A stretch of 44,332 nt of DNA from a virus. The notes beneath the pieces are model-generated. The model did not search any database and was not told where the DNA came from. It saw nothing but the letters and a program-made list of their open reading frames with translations. Positions 14,385-22,322 of this stretch are shown piece after piece (position 1 is the first letter of the stretch; each line of letters begins with the position of its first letter). The DNA lies in IMG/VR virus record IMGVR_UViG_3300036846_000726, positions 1-44,332 of that record; one strand, written 5' to 3'. The translations under genes were made by a program, and so were the position numbers.

Positions 14385-16353
14385 TGTCCCGATTGTATCC
14401 CTGGGAGTTCAACCTCCTCAGATAGGAGGCGGGGGAGCTGCGCCTATCAACCCGTTCCAGGCCGGTGTTGATCTTATGCGTATGCAGCAGATGGGGAATG
14501 AGAATAGGGCATTCCAGCTGAAGCAAGGGGCTTTGGCAGGTATGGGTCAGGTTATGTCTCTGCATCCGGGGGATGAGGAGGGTGGTCTTAGGGAGATTAT
14601 GGCGAATCCCAATTTGGCCCCCTACGCTCCGGACTTTGTTAACACCATTCGCTCGGCAAACCAGTCCCTTGCAACGACTGAGAAGACAAGGGCGGAGACA
14701 GGGGAGGTGAATTTGCGAGCGGGTGATACTGCCATGCATGTCTTCGCTAAGAATATGTTTCCTTATTATGCTGCGGTGCGGGATGGTCGGCCGCAAGAGG
14801 AGCTGGATGCGATTGCGAATGGAGCTGTGCAGCAGACAATGGCTGCAACAGCGGGTATGACAAAGCAACAGCAACAGAATGCAGTTAATGGCGTGAAGGG
14901 CTGGTTCCAATCGCAGTTTGCTAATCTGCCTGAAAATAGAGATGATGCGCGGGCTCAACTCCTTACAAGGATGAGTGCTTCATGGGGTGCGCTAGACCTT
15001 AATGGACCAACTTTGGAGCATCTCCGAGGTACACCAATACATGTACATACAGAGCAAGGCGATTACTTTGGCTCACAACAGCCAAACGGGTCGGTTATTT
15101 GGGCAGCAGGGGCTCCTCCTGGAGCCACTCCAGGATTTGTACCAGCTGGTATAGCTCCAAAGCTGGCATCACCTGGTGAAGTTCCTTATAGTGGGTCGTT
15201 TGGTCTGCCGAGTCCAAGCACTGACCTGGGACCAGGTGGCTCAATAGGGCCTGGAACAGCAGCATCGCCTTTCACGCCTGTTATGGCAAGTCCGCCCAAT
15301 GCACTCGGAGGACAACCTCCAGCGCCTCCCCCGATGCCACCACAGGCTGATGATAGTCAGGCACCACCTCCAACTGCTGCAGTAGCGCCAACAGCAGTAC
15401 AGCCTGCGGCAGCGCCGACTGCGGTGGGGACACCTCCAACAAGTGCGGCACCAGCGCCAATTGCAGGGGCACCCAGGTCTCCATTCCCGATTACCCAAGC
15501 TCCGATTTCTGAGGGCACAGGGCAGCCTATTTGGGATGAGAAGACTGACTTTACAGCGCCTGGATCTAACTTGGGGCACTGGGATGCATCGGGAACTAGG
15601 TGGATTTGGAATGATTCGGGTAAGGCAGAAGCTATTCAACAGGATCAGACGAAATGGAGGGAAGAGAGTAGAGCAGAGATAGCTGATGTGGCTCGTGCAA
15701 GGCAGCAATATGACTTCATTGATAACGACCTGGATCATTTGGCTGGAACTGTGTTAGCACCTGGCGCAGGGGCAAATGAGAGGCTGGCTGCTGCTAAGGC
15801 TTGGAATGCAAGCATGGAAGTGGCTCATGCCACCGGCATCCTCTCGGACTCACAGTTCAATAAATTTAAGCTTTCTGATTCTGACGTTGCCACTGCTGAG
15901 AGCTTCCTCAAGTCCACGACTCTTGCACAGTTCACAACGCTGACACAGTTCCTGGGCAAGCAACGCGAAGCAGCACAGACCATTCAAGTAGCCCTGCGAG
16001 CGGTGCCAGGCATTGAGAACACCTACCTGGGCAATAAGCTAGTCCTCGAGGGGTTGAGATCGGCAGCCTCTAGAACTGTTGATCTTCAGAGATTCCAGCA
16101 ACAATGGTTGAGTAATCCTAATAATCATGGGGATCTGACTGGCTCGGAGAACGCATTCAATAGTAGGGTGGGAAACAGGCCAGAAGATTATGCAAACGTT
16201 GTGCTTAATAACTTTGGCCTTACAAAGCAAGGCTTCCAGAGTCAGGCAGCTATTAATAGAGCGGTATCCAATGGCTGGATTACACCTGAAGTGGCAGCGG
16301 AAGCGCATAATAAGCTTCCAGCAGCCCGACCTGAAACAGTAACGTCTCCATAG
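14377..16353 (+). CDS. Large internal virion/ejection protein candidate
   Basis: A 658-residue protein. The start is GTG 14377, with GGAGG ten bases upstream, overlapping the previous stop. Residues 1-230 are helical; residues 230-390 form a long Pro/Ala/Thr/Gly linker (many PPAPPPMPPQ-like and PTAAVAPTAV-like tracts). Residues 400-650 are helical again (ARARQQYDFIDNDLDHLAGTV..., LTQFLGKQREAAQTIQVALRAVPGIENTY). Such two-domain layouts with a flexible linker are typical of proteins packaged in podovirus heads. Enzymatic motifs (lytic transglycosylase Glu, peptidase) were not seen. Confidence 0.65.
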   Translation: MADVPIVSLGVQPPQIGGGGAAPINPFQAGVDLMRMQQMGNENRAFQLKQGALAGMGQVMSLHPGDEEGGLREIMANPNLAPYAPDFVNTIRSANQSLATTEKTRAETGEVNLRAGDTAMHVFAKNMFPYYAAVRDGRPQEELDAIANGAVQQTMAATAGMTKQQQQNAVNGVKGWFQSQFANLPENRDDARAQLLTRMSASWGALDLNGPTLEHLRGTPIHVHTEQGDYFGSQQPNGSVIWAAGAPPGATPGFVPAGIAPKLASPGEVPYSGSFGLPSPSTDLGPGGSIGPGTAASPFTPVMASPPNALGGQPPAPPPMPPQADDSQAPPPTAAVAPTAVQPAAAPTAVGTPPTSAAPAPIAGAPRSPFPITQAPISEGTGQPIWDEKTDFTAPGSNLGHWDASGTRWIWNDSGKAEAIQQDQTKWREESRAEIADVARARQQYDFIDNDLDHLAGTVLAPGAGANERLAAAKAWNASMEVAHATGILSDSQFNKFKLSDSDVATAESFLKSTTLAQFTTLTQFLGKQREAAQTIQVALRAVPGIENTYLGNKLVLEGLRSAASRTVDLQRFQQQWLSNPNNHGDLTGSENAFNSRVGNRPEDYANVVLNNFGLTKQGFQSQAAINRAVSNGWITPEVAAEAHNKLPAARPETVTSP

Positions 16354-16362
16354 GAGGCAATT

Positions 16363-17400
16363 ATGGCTGATCCAGCTCCTGCTTCGGACCCAAACGATCC
16401 AAGTAATCCGGAGTATTATAGGCGGATGTATCCGCCAGCCCAGACCCATCCCTCTACTCAAACTGCACCAGCAGCAGGAGATGATACTAGTGTCCCTTGG
16501 GGGAAGGAAGCAGGGCTGATTGGTAATCAGCTTGGGATTGGTGGGCTTGGATTGGTTGCAGGACCGGCTGCATTAGCAATGAGATTGGGGCATGCTGTAG
16601 CTCCTAGCTACGTTCCAGCAGTGCCGGATATTATGTATCCTGGCGGCCCACATGGCTATGGGAATGAACTGACTTATGGGCCTTTGGCACCAACGAATGC
16701 ACCTGAGAGAGTTCTTGCAGGGGCATCTAGGAGTGCTGGAACAGCAGCACCTTTCGGACCTCGTGCAATGCTGATAGCTGGTATAGGTGGCGGCCTTGGG
16801 CAGACTGCTACTGAGATGGGCTATCCAAGAGTCGGAGAGGGTATTGATTTTGTTTCCAGCTTGCTTGGGGGTTATAGGGGTATGACCACAGGTGGTTGGA
16901 GAGGGCCTTCGAGGGCACCTGCAGCAGCACCAGTAGTAGCACCTACAGCACCAGCTGCTGGAGGGACTGGCGCGATTGATATGTCAGGCGTGTTTGGAGA
17001 GGAAGGGAGTAATGTAGTCCCGTTCCCAAGAGGCGGAGCGCAACCTGCTCCGGTACCATCACCCGTTCCTACTCCTGCTGCTGGTGGCGCTGTACCTGCT
17101 GCGGTGAGAGCTGGTGGTGAAGATTCTCAGATGCAAAGGCTTATACAGCTGGAAGAACAGGCTAATAGAATCGCCAGTGCACACCTTGCACAAAGCACCT
17201 ATGCACCACTTACTAGATGGATGGGTCCAGCTCAAGCCTTTGTTAATAGGTACTTGGCAAGAGGTGCTTTAGGAGGGGGAGGAGCTGCAGCTCCTCCCAG
17301 TGTTGCTACAAGTACTGCTCAACGTGTGTTGGGGTTAGCTAGTGGTATTGGTACGGGTCTTATCACAGGCCAGGATCAAGGGCTCCAAGGACTCCAGTAA
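16363..17400 (+). CDS. Ala/Gly/Pro-rich virion protein candidate, last gene of the plus-strand cluster
   Basis: A 345-residue protein with low-complexity composition and glycine-rich hydrophobic stretches (LIGNQLGIGGLGLVAGPAALAM, residues 51-72; MLIAGIGGGLGQTA). A Pro/Ala linker follows (residues 180-245) and then a short helix (MQRLIQLEEQANRIASAHL). The glycine-rich hydrophobic parts would suit a membrane-active ejection protein. TAGGAGGCAATT precedes the ATG. It ends at 17400, convergent with the first minus-strand gene. Confidence 0.6.
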   Translation: MADPAPASDPNDPSNPEYYRRMYPPAQTHPSTQTAPAAGDDTSVPWGKEAGLIGNQLGIGGLGLVAGPAALAMRLGHAVAPSYVPAVPDIMYPGGPHGYGNELTYGPLAPTNAPERVLAGASRSAGTAAPFGPRAMLIAGIGGGLGQTATEMGYPRVGEGIDFVSSLLGGYRGMTTGGWRGPSRAPAAAPVVAPTAPAAGGTGAIDMSGVFGEEGSNVVPFPRGGAQPAPVPSPVPTPAAGGAVPAAVRAGGEDSQMQRLIQLEEQANRIASAHLAQSTYAPLTRWMGPAQAFVNRYLARGALGGGGAAAPPSVATSTAQRVLGLASGIGTGLITGQDQGLQGLQ

Positions 17401-17401
17401 T

Positions 17402-17590
17402 TCAGTGCTGATGAGAAAGGATCATGTATATAAACCAGATGATACCTGATATGATGACGAGTACTGTGATTGCTGAAGCCTTGAAAGCGAGGACGAGGAA
17501 GCGAGAGACAGTCCTTTCATTATTAAGCATGGCAGAGGCGAGGAAGATACCAAACGCGATTGCGAATGTGATTCCGATAAGATGAAACAT
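17402..17590 (-). CDS. Small two-helix membrane protein (holin candidate)
   Basis: A 62-residue protein with hydrophobic segments at residues 4-21 (LIGITFAIAFGIFLASAM) and 38-57 (ASAITVLVIISGIIWFIYM) separated by a charged turn (NNERTVSR). Ribosome site ATAGGAGAAGCAA precedes ATG 17590. The size and two membrane spans fit class II holins, but no endolysin is adjacent, so the lysis role is only possible. It is the most downstream gene of the minus-strand block. Confidence 0.6.
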   Translation of the reverse strand: MFHLIGITFAIAFGIFLASAMLNNERTVSRFLVLAFKASAITVLVIISGIIWFIYMILSHQH

Positions 17591-17656
17591 TTGCTTCTCC
17601 TATTTTTTTATCAGCTTGGTGGATGTGTATTCGGCAGGTGACACCAAATCAGACAC

Positions 17657-17686
17657 ACCCTTTGAAAATCAAACCCTCATTCCTTC
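17657..17686 (-). repeat. Palindromic motif, copy 2 of 4
   Basis: The minus strand reads GGGTTTGATTTTCAAAGGGTGTG, a near-copy of the motif at 1521. It overlaps the stop of the 17677 gene and lies upstream of the small membrane-protein gene. Confidence 0.5.
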
Positions 17687-18018
17687 ACCTCCTTTTCCTT
17701 CATCAGCCTTACCACCGGCTTCCTTGCCCTAGCGGCAAGCGGGGCTTTCGAGAATAGAGGCAAAGCTGGCTGCCTGGTGGCTGTCGTCACCATATCCCTC
17801 TGCTCTAGGACGGCTCTACCAGCGGACGTAATGCCCCATATCCTCAGCCTGACCTCGATGCGGTGGCCTTTGTGATCCGAGAAGTCACGGGCGTATCCCG
17901 CGCTCACCAGCTCCTGCACCATTCGTATCTTCCCCTCCGTTGGGAGGTCGATAGCGGTTAGGAACTTCTGAGAGAGCTGTCGGAGCATATCCATCTTGGC
18001 GGAACTGAGGGCCATCAT
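17677..18018 (-). CDS. Hypothetical, possible winged-helix protein
   Basis: A 113-residue protein. The segment KIRMVQELVSAGYARDFSD...RIEVRLRIWGITSAGRAVLE resembles the recognition helix plus wing of a winged-helix domain (final helix GITSAGRAVL). The C-terminus is basic (ARARKPVVRLMKEKEVKE). The start overlaps the stop of the upstream ATPase gene as ATGA, so the two are probably co-translated. Function unknown. Confidence 0.6.
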   Translation of the reverse strand: MMALSSAKMDMLRQLSQKFLTAIDLPTEGKIRMVQELVSAGYARDFSDHKGHRIEVRLRIWGITSAGRAVLEQRDMVTTATRQPALPLFSKAPLAARARKPVVRLMKEKEVKE

Positions 18019-19280
18019 TCCACTCCTGCATGAATGAACTTAGGCTGCGGCATCCATTTAGTTGTATCGACCCGGATCATGCGCTGTGTCTTCTCGGCGA
18101 CCGCAATAAGGCTTGGTATCTTGTCGGTTGTTGCCCTCATGGAGAGGAATTCGTATATCTCCCTATCCTCCAACGGCTTCTTCTTATCCCGATATTTGCT
18201 TATGAGGAAGTAATGCAGCTCCTCGAGGATCTGGGAGTCAGATTTTCCTGTCATCGCCCGGAATATGTCTGGCATTCTCTTTTCGGCTTCCAAGAGCCAT
18301 CCCAAGGCCCTCGTGACATCCTCACTTTTTATTATCATCTCTCCTGTCCGACTCACCGCACTTATCATGCTCAACTTGATGAGGTATTGGGTCCGAGTGG
18401 TGTTATAATGAACGAGCTTGGAATGGGTTGGGGTTGGTGGTCCATCTGCTGCATCCCAGTCGCTCAAGAGCTTCTCTGCATTCTTGGAGGCTTTCATCCG
18501 GCCAAACTGGGCCTTGATGAAGCCCAATCTCTTCAATATATGATCTTTTATCTTCTCTCTCCCCGGTGCCTTGTACCATAACTCCTTCTTCACCGTGCTA
18601 TCAGAGTATATCATGATGATGCGGCGGGCAAGGCCGGTATCCCAAGCGACATCAGGGAAATGAGACACAAAATAGGCCGGTTGGACTCCACCCAGGATTG
18701 TAAACTGCGGATTGGGAATGCGTACTTCTTTAGCTGGGCCATGACGCCTTGTCTCTTCATGCATAGGGTTGTTGTTCCAAATCCCATTCAGGACTGACAT
18801 GAAGGAGGAATCATATACAGGAAGGAGAAGCTCAAATTCCTCTGCTGCAACCAGGAGTGTATGATAAATGAAAGTCGGGTTCTGGTCCTTCAAGGGGTTA
18901 ATGTTCGAGAGGAGATGCACTTGCTTGGCATCATTCAAGTCGTCGATGATCGAGGCCCTCGTGACGTTATGCGGAGCTACATGAAAGGCATTTTCCATCT
19001 CCCCATTGCTGCCAGCATGGTCCGGGTCTTTCGCTTCGTTCCAAAGCTGACGAACGACTTCTATGATGGCCTTGCCATGCCCCGGTGGAGCTACAAGGAA
19101 GACATACAAGTTAGGATAGGTGATATAAGGGCCGACCTCTATCCAAATTCGTCTTTCACAGGCTCCTCCCACTAGTGTTATTGCGCTCCAGGTTCGATGG
19201 ACTTCACTCGTTCTGAAGTCCTCTGTATAGAGCATGAAGTCAGAGATAAGGTCTGTCCATGCACCATTTCCTTGCGCCAC
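18015..19280 (-). CDS. P-loop ATPase, DUF3987/replicative-helicase-like
   Basis: A 421-residue protein. Residues 59-72 (LYVFLVAPPGHGKA) give a Walker-A-like loop, although the last residue is Ala instead of Ser/Thr. LLVAAEEFELLL is a Walker-B-like strand. NPQFTILGGVQPAYF and DVAWDTGLARRIIMIY fit sensor/arginine-finger positions of DUF3987-type and related phage helicase-primase ATPases. It lies just downstream of the DNA polymerase ORF in the same direction and is probably part of the replisome. The altered Walker A residue leaves its ATPase activity open. GGGCAATGTGGCG surrounds the start. Confidence 0.65.
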   Translation of the reverse strand: MAQGNGAWTDLISDFMLYTEDFRTSEVHRTWSAITLVGGACERRIWIEVGPYITYPNLYVFLVAPPGHGKAIIEVVRQLWNEAKDPDHAGSNGEMENAFHVAPHNVTRASIIDDLNDAKQVHLLSNINPLKDQNPTFIYHTLLVAAEEFELLLPVYDSSFMSVLNGIWNNNPMHEETRRHGPAKEVRIPNPQFTILGGVQPAYFVSHFPDVAWDTGLARRIIMIYSDSTVKKELWYKAPGREKIKDHILKRLGFIKAQFGRMKASKNAEKLLSDWDAADGPPTPTHSKLVHYNTTRTQYLIKLSMISAVSRTGEMIIKSEDVTRALGWLLEAEKRMPDIFRAMTGKSDSQILEELHYFLISKYRDKKKPLEDREIYEFLSMRATTDKIPSLIAVAEKTQRMIRVDTTKWMPQPKFIHAGVE

Positions 19281-19310
19281 ATTGCCCCTCTCTCATTTGA
19301 TTTTTCATGA

Positions 19311-20801
19311 CTAGCTTGAAAAAGCAAATTTCTTGAGCCCACGAGGGTTTGTTCCCTTATCATAATAGCCCCAATTGTAGCCAGCTTTGACCTCGACCGG
19401 GACTTCAAAGCTCCTGCCTGAGACCGGGTCTACCATTCTTGTCCGTAGTTGATGCATAACCCCTCTAATTCTCTCTTCAACTCTATTATCATCTGGAAGC
19501 TCAAAGGTGATTGAGTCATATCCTTGAGCAAGGAGCTTAACTTCAGGCATATGCTTCCATATCCGCCAAAAGCCGAGGTTTGTGCGGTCTGATGTGGTAG
19601 ATTGTGGAACAAAAGCAATTGCTTCTCTTGCTGTTGCATCGGCATGAGTGTCCCCAAAGAAGTGCCGCTCCCGCCCGAAGGGGGTAACGATCTTGTAGTT
19701 TGTTTGTATCTGTTCAATGCACCACTGCCAATAGAGGGGGATGCAAGGGAATGCTGCCTTGTCCCCCCTACAGTAGCGATCTTGGAAGTCCTGTGCATCC
19801 TTTTGAGGAATCTTGAGGTGCCGGGCCATTGTGAAGGCGGTACCAGAGTAATTTGTTAGATGACTTCCCCTCTTCGCCATGTCCCTGAAGCTGAAGTCTC
19901 GATAAAAGTTGCGGTTGGCGATCTGTCTATCCTCTCTGGGGTCTCCGGTCCACGGAAGCTCGGGCCAGACGAGTCTGGCATTGGAGCTATGTAAATCAAA
20001 AGACTCGCAAGCATCAAGGTATGACCAATCACCGAACAGGCAGCCGATAATAAACCCAACATCTCGTGCCTCGCTTTGTTCGAAGTCGACTACACATAGA
20101 AGATGATCCGGGTCGGGTATGAAGACATGACGGAGGCGTGGCGCGATGTTCTGGGCATTGCCTCCAGTCCCAAAGCTACTTTCTGAGGAAGAAGGCCTAC
20201 CGCTTTCCGTTCCAGCAATGTTATAGCTGCTTCTAAATCGGAAGTCTGAATCGACCTTGGTCTCCATGACCTCAAGTTGTTTAGAGAGATCACGAATCGC
20301 GAGTATGTGACTAACAAAGGGTCGACTGTATAGGTAGTTGTCATGGAGTTTCTCCAATGCCGTCCGATCTAGAGAAACCTTCTTGACGCCTTTCTTGGAA
20401 GTGATAATCTCTGGGAATTTCATAGCGCCGAAGAAGAACTCCCTTAGGTTCTTATTGCTCCGACAGATTATCGGTCGGCTCCAGACAGCATTTGCCATCC
20501 TCTGCAAGTTCGCATCAATGCGAGCTATACGTTCCTTTAAGTCCTCACATGCTCTCCATCTGGCTTCCACATCAACAGCGAAACCTCGGAGCATAATATC
20601 CATGTACGGAGCCTGGAGGGCTCTTTCAAAGTCATAAATGTGCCTGGCTTGAGGCCGGGGGTTGGTATTACTATCAAAGAGTTCGTATTCAGCAGACATG
20701 CTCTCATGTGTCAGAGCATTGTCCAAGCCGCAATAGAGTTGGTGGATCTCGAACTCAGTGTGCTGCCGCAGGTCTAAGCTAGCTGATTGAATGGAGGACA
20801 T
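19311..20801 (-). CDS. DNA polymerase, family A: polymerase domain on a separate ORF
   Basis: A 496-residue protein with template-directed DNA synthesis motifs: motif A DFEQSEARD (239-247), motif B RDMAKRGSHLTNYSG (306-320) and motif C GYDSITFEL (427-435), where Tyr replaces the usual His before the catalytic Asp. Its N-terminus (HQLYCGLDNALTHE, residues 20-33) is the Exo III motif (Y-x3-D) of the 3'-5' exonuclease, whose first two motifs are encoded in a different ORF at 21141-22322. The polymerase is therefore split inside its proofreading domain. The start ATG overlaps the end of the intervening small gene by 22 bases. No strong ribosome site is seen. Confidence 0.88.
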   Translation of the reverse strand: MSSIQSASLDLRQHTEFEIHQLYCGLDNALTHESMSAEYELFDSNTNPRPQARHIYDFERALQAPYMDIMLRGFAVDVEARWRACEDLKERIARIDANLQRMANAVWSRPIICRSNKNLREFFFGAMKFPEIITSKKGVKKVSLDRTALEKLHDNYLYSRPFVSHILAIRDLSKQLEVMETKVDSDFRFRSSYNIAGTESGRPSSSESSFGTGGNAQNIAPRLRHVFIPDPDHLLCVVDFEQSEARDVGFIIGCLFGDWSYLDACESFDLHSSNARLVWPELPWTGDPREDRQIANRNFYRDFSFRDMAKRGSHLTNYSGTAFTMARHLKIPQKDAQDFQDRYCRGDKAAFPCIPLYWQWCIEQIQTNYKIVTPFGRERHFFGDTHADATAREAIAFVPQSTTSDRTNLGFWRIWKHMPEVKLLAQGYDSITFELPDDNRVEERIRGVMHQLRTRMVDPVSGRSFEVPVEVKAGYNWGYYDKGTNPRGLKKFAFSS

Positions 20802-21141
20802 GAGCTTGCACCGTTCTCATTTCGTAAGGAACACGGAACCGCTTGCTCTTAATGTCTTTTAGGCAAGCAGACATGCCACTAGACCAACCAAAATCAGTAT
20901 AAAATGCCACAAGATCAGCCGCCGAGAGCCAGGCAAAGCCCAATTTGATGCCAAGCTCCCTCTCCTCCCATACGTTGTCGTCAAGTACGTCAGTGTATAG
21001 CTTGTGGCTAGCACTTGGAGCTTCTCCTCTGCTAATGGAGTCGAGCATACAAATCTTGAGATACGCCTTATTCCTTTCGACTTCGCCATGATAGGGACTC
21101 TCTATTATTACTTTCTTATAGCGGATTAGCTCAGTCTGCAT
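20779..21141 (-). CDS. DUF4406/DUF7768-like protein inserted between the polymerase halves
   Basis: A 120-residue protein matching a nucleoside-deoxyribosyltransferase-like pattern: VIIESPYHGEVERNKAYLKICMLD (SPY..d...N...A), then GEAPSASHKLYTDVLDD, ER.LG...G.AWL, and a C-terminal SSGM...I..A.....PV. Relatives are frequent in phages but of uncertain activity. The ATG shares a base with the TAA of the UDG-exonuclease gene (TAATG), and the end overlaps the polymerase start. The gene thus sits exactly where the two polymerase parts would otherwise join. Confidence 0.7.
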   Translation of the reverse strand: MQTELIRYKKVIIESPYHGEVERNKAYLKICMLDSISRGEAPSASHKLYTDVLDDNVWEERELGIKLGFAWLSAADLVAFYTDFGWSSGMSACLKDIKSKRFRVPYEMRTVQAHVLHSIS

Positions 21142-22322
21142 TACTTCTCCCTCCTCGCCGTGTCTGCCTTATGCTTATTAAGCTCTTTCCAGGCGCTCTC
21201 GTCGGTCAGGATAGAAGCAATGAAGCCAAGACTCTTCCTCATCTCCGGGAAGAGGGAGTGCCAACCGAGCATGGTATCGTCAGTGCACCTATCCGGCCTC
21301 ATTCCCATTTTTATTAGATATTGCAAGTCGTAGACTCCATTCTGGAAGACCAAATCCAGCCCCGCCTCCAAGAGTCTCTTAATAAGCTTCCAAACCCGGC
21401 ATTCCTCTTCATATTCCCAGTAGGAGGTGACTTCCTGGCCTCCCCTTGAAGGTCGTATGACCACAAAGTTCTGCCCCCTGCGGTAGCGATGTGGGCCGAA
21501 AGGCACTACCATTGCCTCAGAAGGGCTCCTTGCAAAGCCAATGGTGTCTATCATCCCACCGGAGGTTTCAATATCGACCGCCAGATGCCAGGGCTTCGCC
21601 CTGATCGTCTCTTCGATCCATTCCTCCACCTGATCCTCTTCTGGACTTATTATTACCTCTCTCTTCGGCCTTCGTATCTCCGGGTAGGTACTCTCCCTCG
21701 ATGCCTTCATCAAATCCGCTATTACGACGGGCCGGTTGCTCCATTGGCCCTCGTATAGCAAGGAGGCGGGGTGGAAGGTTGGGAGGACTTTGACTCCTAG
21801 AGATGGAGACATAACCGTAGTGCCTCTAATACCAGTGATACCAGTAGTGCCCAGTAAAGCCCAACAAGCAGCATTGCCCATAGCCACAATAAGGTTTGGC
21901 TTGAGGGCTGCAATATCCTCTTTGAGACGATCGAGGTGATGCAAATACTCAGGTCGAAGATACTTGGCACGAACCATAGCATTGTAAGGGTAATCCTTCC
22001 CTACTTCTGTCTTCGTCCCGCAAAAGGCTTCGAGCTTGTTCCCTGGCGGCCTCTCATTCAGGACATTAGTCATGCCAATGGATGCAGCCTCTAGCCAGGC
22101 ATCACGCCTGGAGATCCATGCCAATCCCCACTGCGGCCCAAGCAACTCCGCTGCATAGGAATGCAAATCGGGTCGGACCTCGGCAAAAGCCTGGCCTAGC
22201 ATCCGCCAGAGTTCCTGTCCCGAGACCCAGCAGAAGGGCACCTTTGCCTTTTCTTCTCCTTCTCCCCAAGCTTCTCCGCATATTAGTATACGTGGATTGG
22301 GAGGGCCGCTGTAGCCAAACAT
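21141..22322 (-). CDS. Uracil-DNA-glycosylase-like domain fused to the N-terminal part of a DnaQ-type 3'-5' exonuclease
   Basis: A 393-residue protein. Residues 10-45 (ILICGEAWGEGEEKAKVPFCWVSGQELW) are motif 1 of family 4/5 UDGs; ALKPNLIVAMGNAACWALLG and LPTFHPASLL give the middle strand and the HPS-like motif. Residues 245-380 begin an exonuclease domain: Exo I DIETSG, Exo II FQNGVYDLQYL and DDTMLGWHSLFPEMRKSLGFIASI. The domain lacks Exo III, which is found at the start of the polymerase ORF 19311-20801. In many phages these three parts form one polypeptide. The TGATG overlap with the upstream methyltransferase gene indicates one operon. Confidence 0.8.
   Translation of the reverse strand: MFGYSGPPNPRILICGEAWGEGEEKAKVPFCWVSGQELWRMLGQAFAEVRPDLHSYAAELLGPQWGLAWISRRDAWLEAASIGMTNVLNERPPGNKLEAFCGTKTEVGKDYPYNAMVRAKYLRPEYLHHLDRLKEDIAALKPNLIVAMGNAACWALLGTTGITGIRGTTVMSPSLGVKVLPTFHPASLLYEGQWSNRPVVIADLMKASRESTYPEIRRPKREVIISPEEDQVEEWIEETIRAKPWHLAVDIETSGGMIDTIGFARSPSEAMVVPFGPHRYRRGQNFVVIRPSRGGQEVTSYWEYEEECRVWKLIKRLLEAGLDLVFQNGVYDLQYLIKMGMRPDRCTDDTMLGWHSLFPEMRKSLGFIASILTDESAWKELNKHKADTARREK

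Noticed and set aside
20779-21160. Second intron or intein splitting the polymerase
   Set aside because: No P/Q/R/S-type core and no intein motifs were seen; the insert is a compact gene with overlapping stops and starts.
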